In this document: positions 51,427-64,000 of the stretch, piece by piece
How the letters are laid out: each line of letters begins with the position of its first letter
Position numbering within the stretch: position 1 is the first letter of the stretch
NCBI RefSeq assembly: GCF_021134715.1
Contig: NC_060017.1
Span: 2,418,001-2,482,000, forward strand
Source: Daphnia pulex
Lineage: Eukaryota > Arthropoda > Branchiopoda > Diplostraca > Daphniidae
Reading direction: 5' to 3'
Length of the DNA stretch: 64,000 nt
Translations under genes and position numbers: made by a program
Notes under the pieces: generated by a model
What the model saw: the letters and a program-made list of their open reading frames with translations, nothing else
The model's database searches: none
What the model was told of the DNA's origin: nothing

Positions 51427-52228
51427 GTATTATACGCTTCAATCATGTTTTCTTGTTATTTTTCAGCCCCTTCGATAATAGAATCCTTTTCTCGCTCGTA
51501 ACATTTTAACACTAGACAAGACCATTACATATAGCCTAGGCAATGTGTGTAGTTCTGGCTTTTTTATAAAGAATTTGTTTTTCGTCTTCTTAATGCTTCC
51601 CTTTAGACCGATAAGACCAAAGTGGAGGGGTGGCCAATGGGCTCTAGGGGGAGATATCTACAGTCTTTCTCTGGAATCTGTGAACTTTTTTCTCTAGAAC
51701 GAGTGGTGTTGTGGTAATAACACAAGAACGCCTCTAGCTACTTTCTATTTGTTGCTTCGACTTCTACGTCGTTCTACGAAATTCTTTCTGCCCTTTCAAT
51801 AGAATCGGAAAATGGGGGAAAAAAACATATCCATTTGCTGGAAGGATTTGAAGCGGGCTGTACATGTCTGTTGTCCCGCTCTTGCTAATCCTGTTATCTT
51901 CTCACCCAACTGTATGGTGGTGATACCTTTTCAAAACTCTTCAGTTGTTAGTCTAGAATAGGTTGCGGGACTAATCGCATGTGTCACACACCTTGTCTAG
52001 TTCAAACTTCAATTCAGACGACGGGAATGTGTCAACGTCGTCCATTGAACGCACGGTGAACAGGGAAACTAGCGACGTTGTTTATTCGTGAACAATTATT
52101 ACAGTGTTGTTACGATTGTGGTGGGAAATCAGCCAACATTCAGTGAAGTTGTGTTTTGTGAACGTGGGAGAATCAGTAAATTACGGACCGCTTGTGAGTT
52201 TATTTTACGGAATATTGTAAGAAGCAAT

Positions 52229-53524
52229 ATGTCGGGCAACAGGGCAGTTGTTTCTCCAGTTCGTCGGCCGTCTAGCAAAGTAAAGTTCGCTATATGCACT
52301 TGCAGCTGATTGCTCATATCTTTCGTGATCTTTTTACAGTTTTAACAAAGGAGGATGTTGTTCCGCGTGATACAGGGTCGCGCTTGGCTTATTAACTTAT
52401 CTTATCGTTTTCTTTTTTGTTGTCTTGCTTTGCCCTTTTGAACGTGACATAAAACTCAAAACAGATTTCAACGTTTAACGAACGTCGTTATTCTAAGGCA
52501 ACTTTCTCTTTGTCCGCTCGATATATCTGTATTTTTAATTTTCTTGCACAAGTCGATATTTCCGTCATGGCATTTAAACAATGATTTTCCTGTTCTAGAT
52601 TTTAACTGCTTTTCTCTTGTTGTTGTGTGTATTTTTAACTCAGGCCGGCACTGACGCCAACGGCTATCCAAAGAATGAACATTTGTACAAAGTGCTGGTC
52701 ATTGGAGAACTGGGCACCGGCAAAACGTCCATTATCAAGCGCTACGTCCATCAGTTCTTTTCGCAGCACTATCGAGCCACCATCGGAGTCGATTTTGCCC
52801 TTAAAGTCGTTCACTGGGACCAGAGCACCGTCATCCGCCTTCAATTATGGGATATTGCCGGTACATTTTCACAGACTCATTTTAGCTTTCTAATAGTTAA
52901 ACTTTACTTGCTTGCACATTGCACACAAATAGGTCAGGAAAGGTTCGGCAACATGACTCGAGTCTATTACAAGGAGGCTGTGGGAGCATTCATCGTATTT
53001 GACGTCACAAGAAGTAGCACATTCGAATCGGTAGCCAAATGGAAACAAGACCTTGACACAAAAGTTCAGCTTCCGGACGGAAGTCCCATTCCTTGCGTAC
53101 TACTCGCTAATAAGGTATACTAATAATTTTAATGAATTTTTAAATCATTGATTATGGAATCATTTAATTTTCTCGGTTTTTAATGACTGTAGTGTGATCA
53201 ACCGAAAGAAGGTATTGCCGCAAGTCCAGCCAAAATGGATGAATATTGCAGGGAAAAGGGCTTTGCCGGCTGGTTTGAAACGTCAGCCAAGGACAATATC
53301 AATATTGATGATGCGGCGAAATTCCTCGTCGGAACGGTATGGAATGACAGAATCATTTTTTCTTTTTTAAAGAAATTCCATATTTTGATTTGTTGCTTCG
53401 TAATTAACAGATTCTTCAGAATGATCAATGGAGTACCAGCATAAAAGAGGAGGACGCCGACAAACTGGATCTTAATGGGAAGGGAGGAACTGCCGGCGGT
53501 GACAAGAAGAGCAATTGTTGTTGA
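52229..53524 (+). CDS. Rab32: Small GTPase Rab32 (short isoform)
   Basis: Exons 52229-52279, 52644-52860, 52933-53114, 53193-53336, 53411-53524 join in phase to 235 residues. Rab32 directs traffic to lysosome-related organelles such as pigment granules and also mitochondrial and ER contacts. G1 is GELGTGKTS, and the switch II region reads WDIAGQERFG; Ile-Ala where most Rabs have Thr-Ala is the hallmark of the Rab32/38 group. TIGVDFALKV is the switch I/interswitch, LLANKCD the guanine-specificity NKxD, and ETSAKDN the G5. The C-terminus KKSNCC is a double-cysteine geranylgeranylation site. The first 17 residues come from a private short exon; the long isoform uses 50077-51426 instead. A poly(A) signal lies at 54039-54044. 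Confidence 0.93.
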
Positions 53525-54710
53525 TTTCTCACGCTCTGCTCACAAGCGTATCTCGTTGCGTGCCCTCCCAAAATTTACGCCATATCGTGTCAAAATGAAC
53601 GGTCTACCGTTTAAAAATTTCCTATCATTTCTTTCTTTTTTGCATCTTGTGGGGTCTTTCTGGCTCCATCCGGTTTTTATAAGTGTGTTGGGACATTACG
53701 TCGCTTCGTTTGAGGCATAATTAATGTCGGGGGAAATTTAGGCCATTGTAAAGGGGGCACTGTGGTCTACGACTGTCTTTAAAAAAATTCTATCATTTTA
53801 ATGCACTTTCTATCATTTTGCTAACGTTGAGCAAGAGAGCATCGACTATTCTACTAGTCTCGAGCCGATGTATTTGTCTTGAATTATTTCTTATATCATA
53901 TAGTATGTACGAGTGTGTTTCAATTTTCTTTGCCTCGATCATCTACCATTGGATCTGAAATATTTTTGGTTGCTGATTGAGTAAAGTTTAAAGTTCCAGT
54001 CGACACAACATCTCATCATTGGGCACCCATATCCTCCAAATAAAAGAAGAAAAAAACAACTAAAATTAAACGATTATCGATACATTATATGTAAGTTTTT
54101 ACGCATTTTCTGTCATATCTATTAATTCAATTGTGATGTCCGCCACGGTATTTCCTTGATACAAATTTATGATATACGCTTGCCATCACCCCCTCACACA
54201 TGTGTGTTGAGTATGAGACAATATGTTCGTGTCATAATATCATTCGAAAAATAAATACATCACACTAGGCAATAACTATTAATATTGAATTAATCAGGGA
54301 ATGTTTGTCAGACTTTAAAACATTTAACTTTGTGGTATGGTCTTAATTAAATGCAGAAAGAAATGACGAAATGACATTCAGATTTTGATCGAAACGGAGA
54401 TTTCCCCATTCGATTGTATTTCAAGTGATTGAATGAATATCTGTCGTGGGATCTCAGGGTTCAGGTAACAAATGTAAAATCTATTTCATGGTTCAATCGA
54501 ACACATCGCGTACTATACAAAACAATCGCACTTGGTGAGAGAGGAAGGAAAATTTTTATGACTAGATACGTGTCAATCGAGGTGAAAAACTAAAAAATAA
54601 AGCAGGAAAAATGGGGTCAAATATCAACTTGATTATCATTTCGATAACCGATAACACAACTGTGATGCAAATCTATGGAAATTTCTGGTAGGAAAAAAAA
54701 AAGGATTCGC
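53525..54710. other. 3' UTRs of the convergent Rab32 and myosin III genes
   Basis: A+T-rich non-coding DNA between two converging stop codons. AATAAA at 54039 suits Rab32. I see no other gene. Confidence 0.6.
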
Positions 54711-63912
<9,202 letters not shown>

Positions 63913-64000
63913 TTTCAACAGTTCCAAGTGAAAAAGATGACAAAGGAGAGAAAGAAGGGGAGGACGTAATAGGACGGAAGCCAAACAATAATACACACAA
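63913..64000 (-). promoter_or_regulatory. Probable 5' leader of myosin III
   Basis: Short remainder upstream of the first myosin III ATG to the window edge, on its 5' side. Purine/pyrimidine-rich, no in-frame ATG-led exon I can support. Confidence 0.3.

Noticed and set aside
51606..51621. 16-base match to TDP2 coding DNA (around 46327-46342)
   Set aside because: Short, does not extend on either side, and no other sign of a shared element; taken as chance.

Overview
The window reads as nuclear DNA of an arthropod, most likely a branchiopod crustacean of the Daphnia type. The genes have many exons with mostly 60-120 bp GT..AG introns. The non-coding DNA is full of short tandem repeats and homopolymer runs. 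The gene set includes a class III myosin with an N-terminal kinase (NINAC type), a Rab32/lightoid GTPase and an EMI-EGF protein of the slow/EGFL7 type. The species call is inference from style and content; no marker gene is present. All exon models were assembled by eye from splice sites and reading phase. Each is an exact multiple of three with matching phases across every intron.

Layout. (1) 1-20,960: about 21 kb with no protein-coding exon I can support. It holds simple repeats and one clear 284-bp non-autonomous DNA transposon (MITE) at 10,587-10,870. (2) 21.6-31 kb: a compact transporter/membrane cluster. It contains a DHHC palmitoyltransferase (+), an organic anion transporter of the OATP/SLCO family (-, 14 exons) that converges on it with only 68 bp between the two coding ends, and a divergently transcribed MFS sugar transporter (+). 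(3) 31-45.7 kb: a long gene for a secreted EMI/EGF protein (slow/EGFL7-like, +). Two alternative signal-peptide first exons at 33.4 and 41.3 kb splice in the same phase to one common set of exons. (4) 45.9-48.4 kb: tyrosyl-DNA phosphodiesterase 2 (TDP2, -), with a predicted mitochondrial presequence and a decayed duplicate of its own 3' end just downstream. (5) 50-53.5 kb: Rab32 (+) with two alternative N-termini, one short and one a 400-residue serine-rich extension. (6) 54.7-63.9 kb: a myosin III (-, 29 coding exons, 1,554 residues) converging on Rab32.

How the genes relate. Most genes are unrelated housekeeping or membrane functions. The exception is the right end, where Rab32 (lightoid in flies: eye pigment granule biogenesis) lies next to myosin III (NINAC in flies: rhabdomere phototransduction), both photoreceptor genes. 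Nothing indicates a prokaryotic-type system, CRISPR or a virus. The observations most worth following are alternative promoters and N-termini (slow, Rab32, TDP2), the DFG-to-DYG change in the myosin III kinase, the TDP2 tail duplication, and the MITE.
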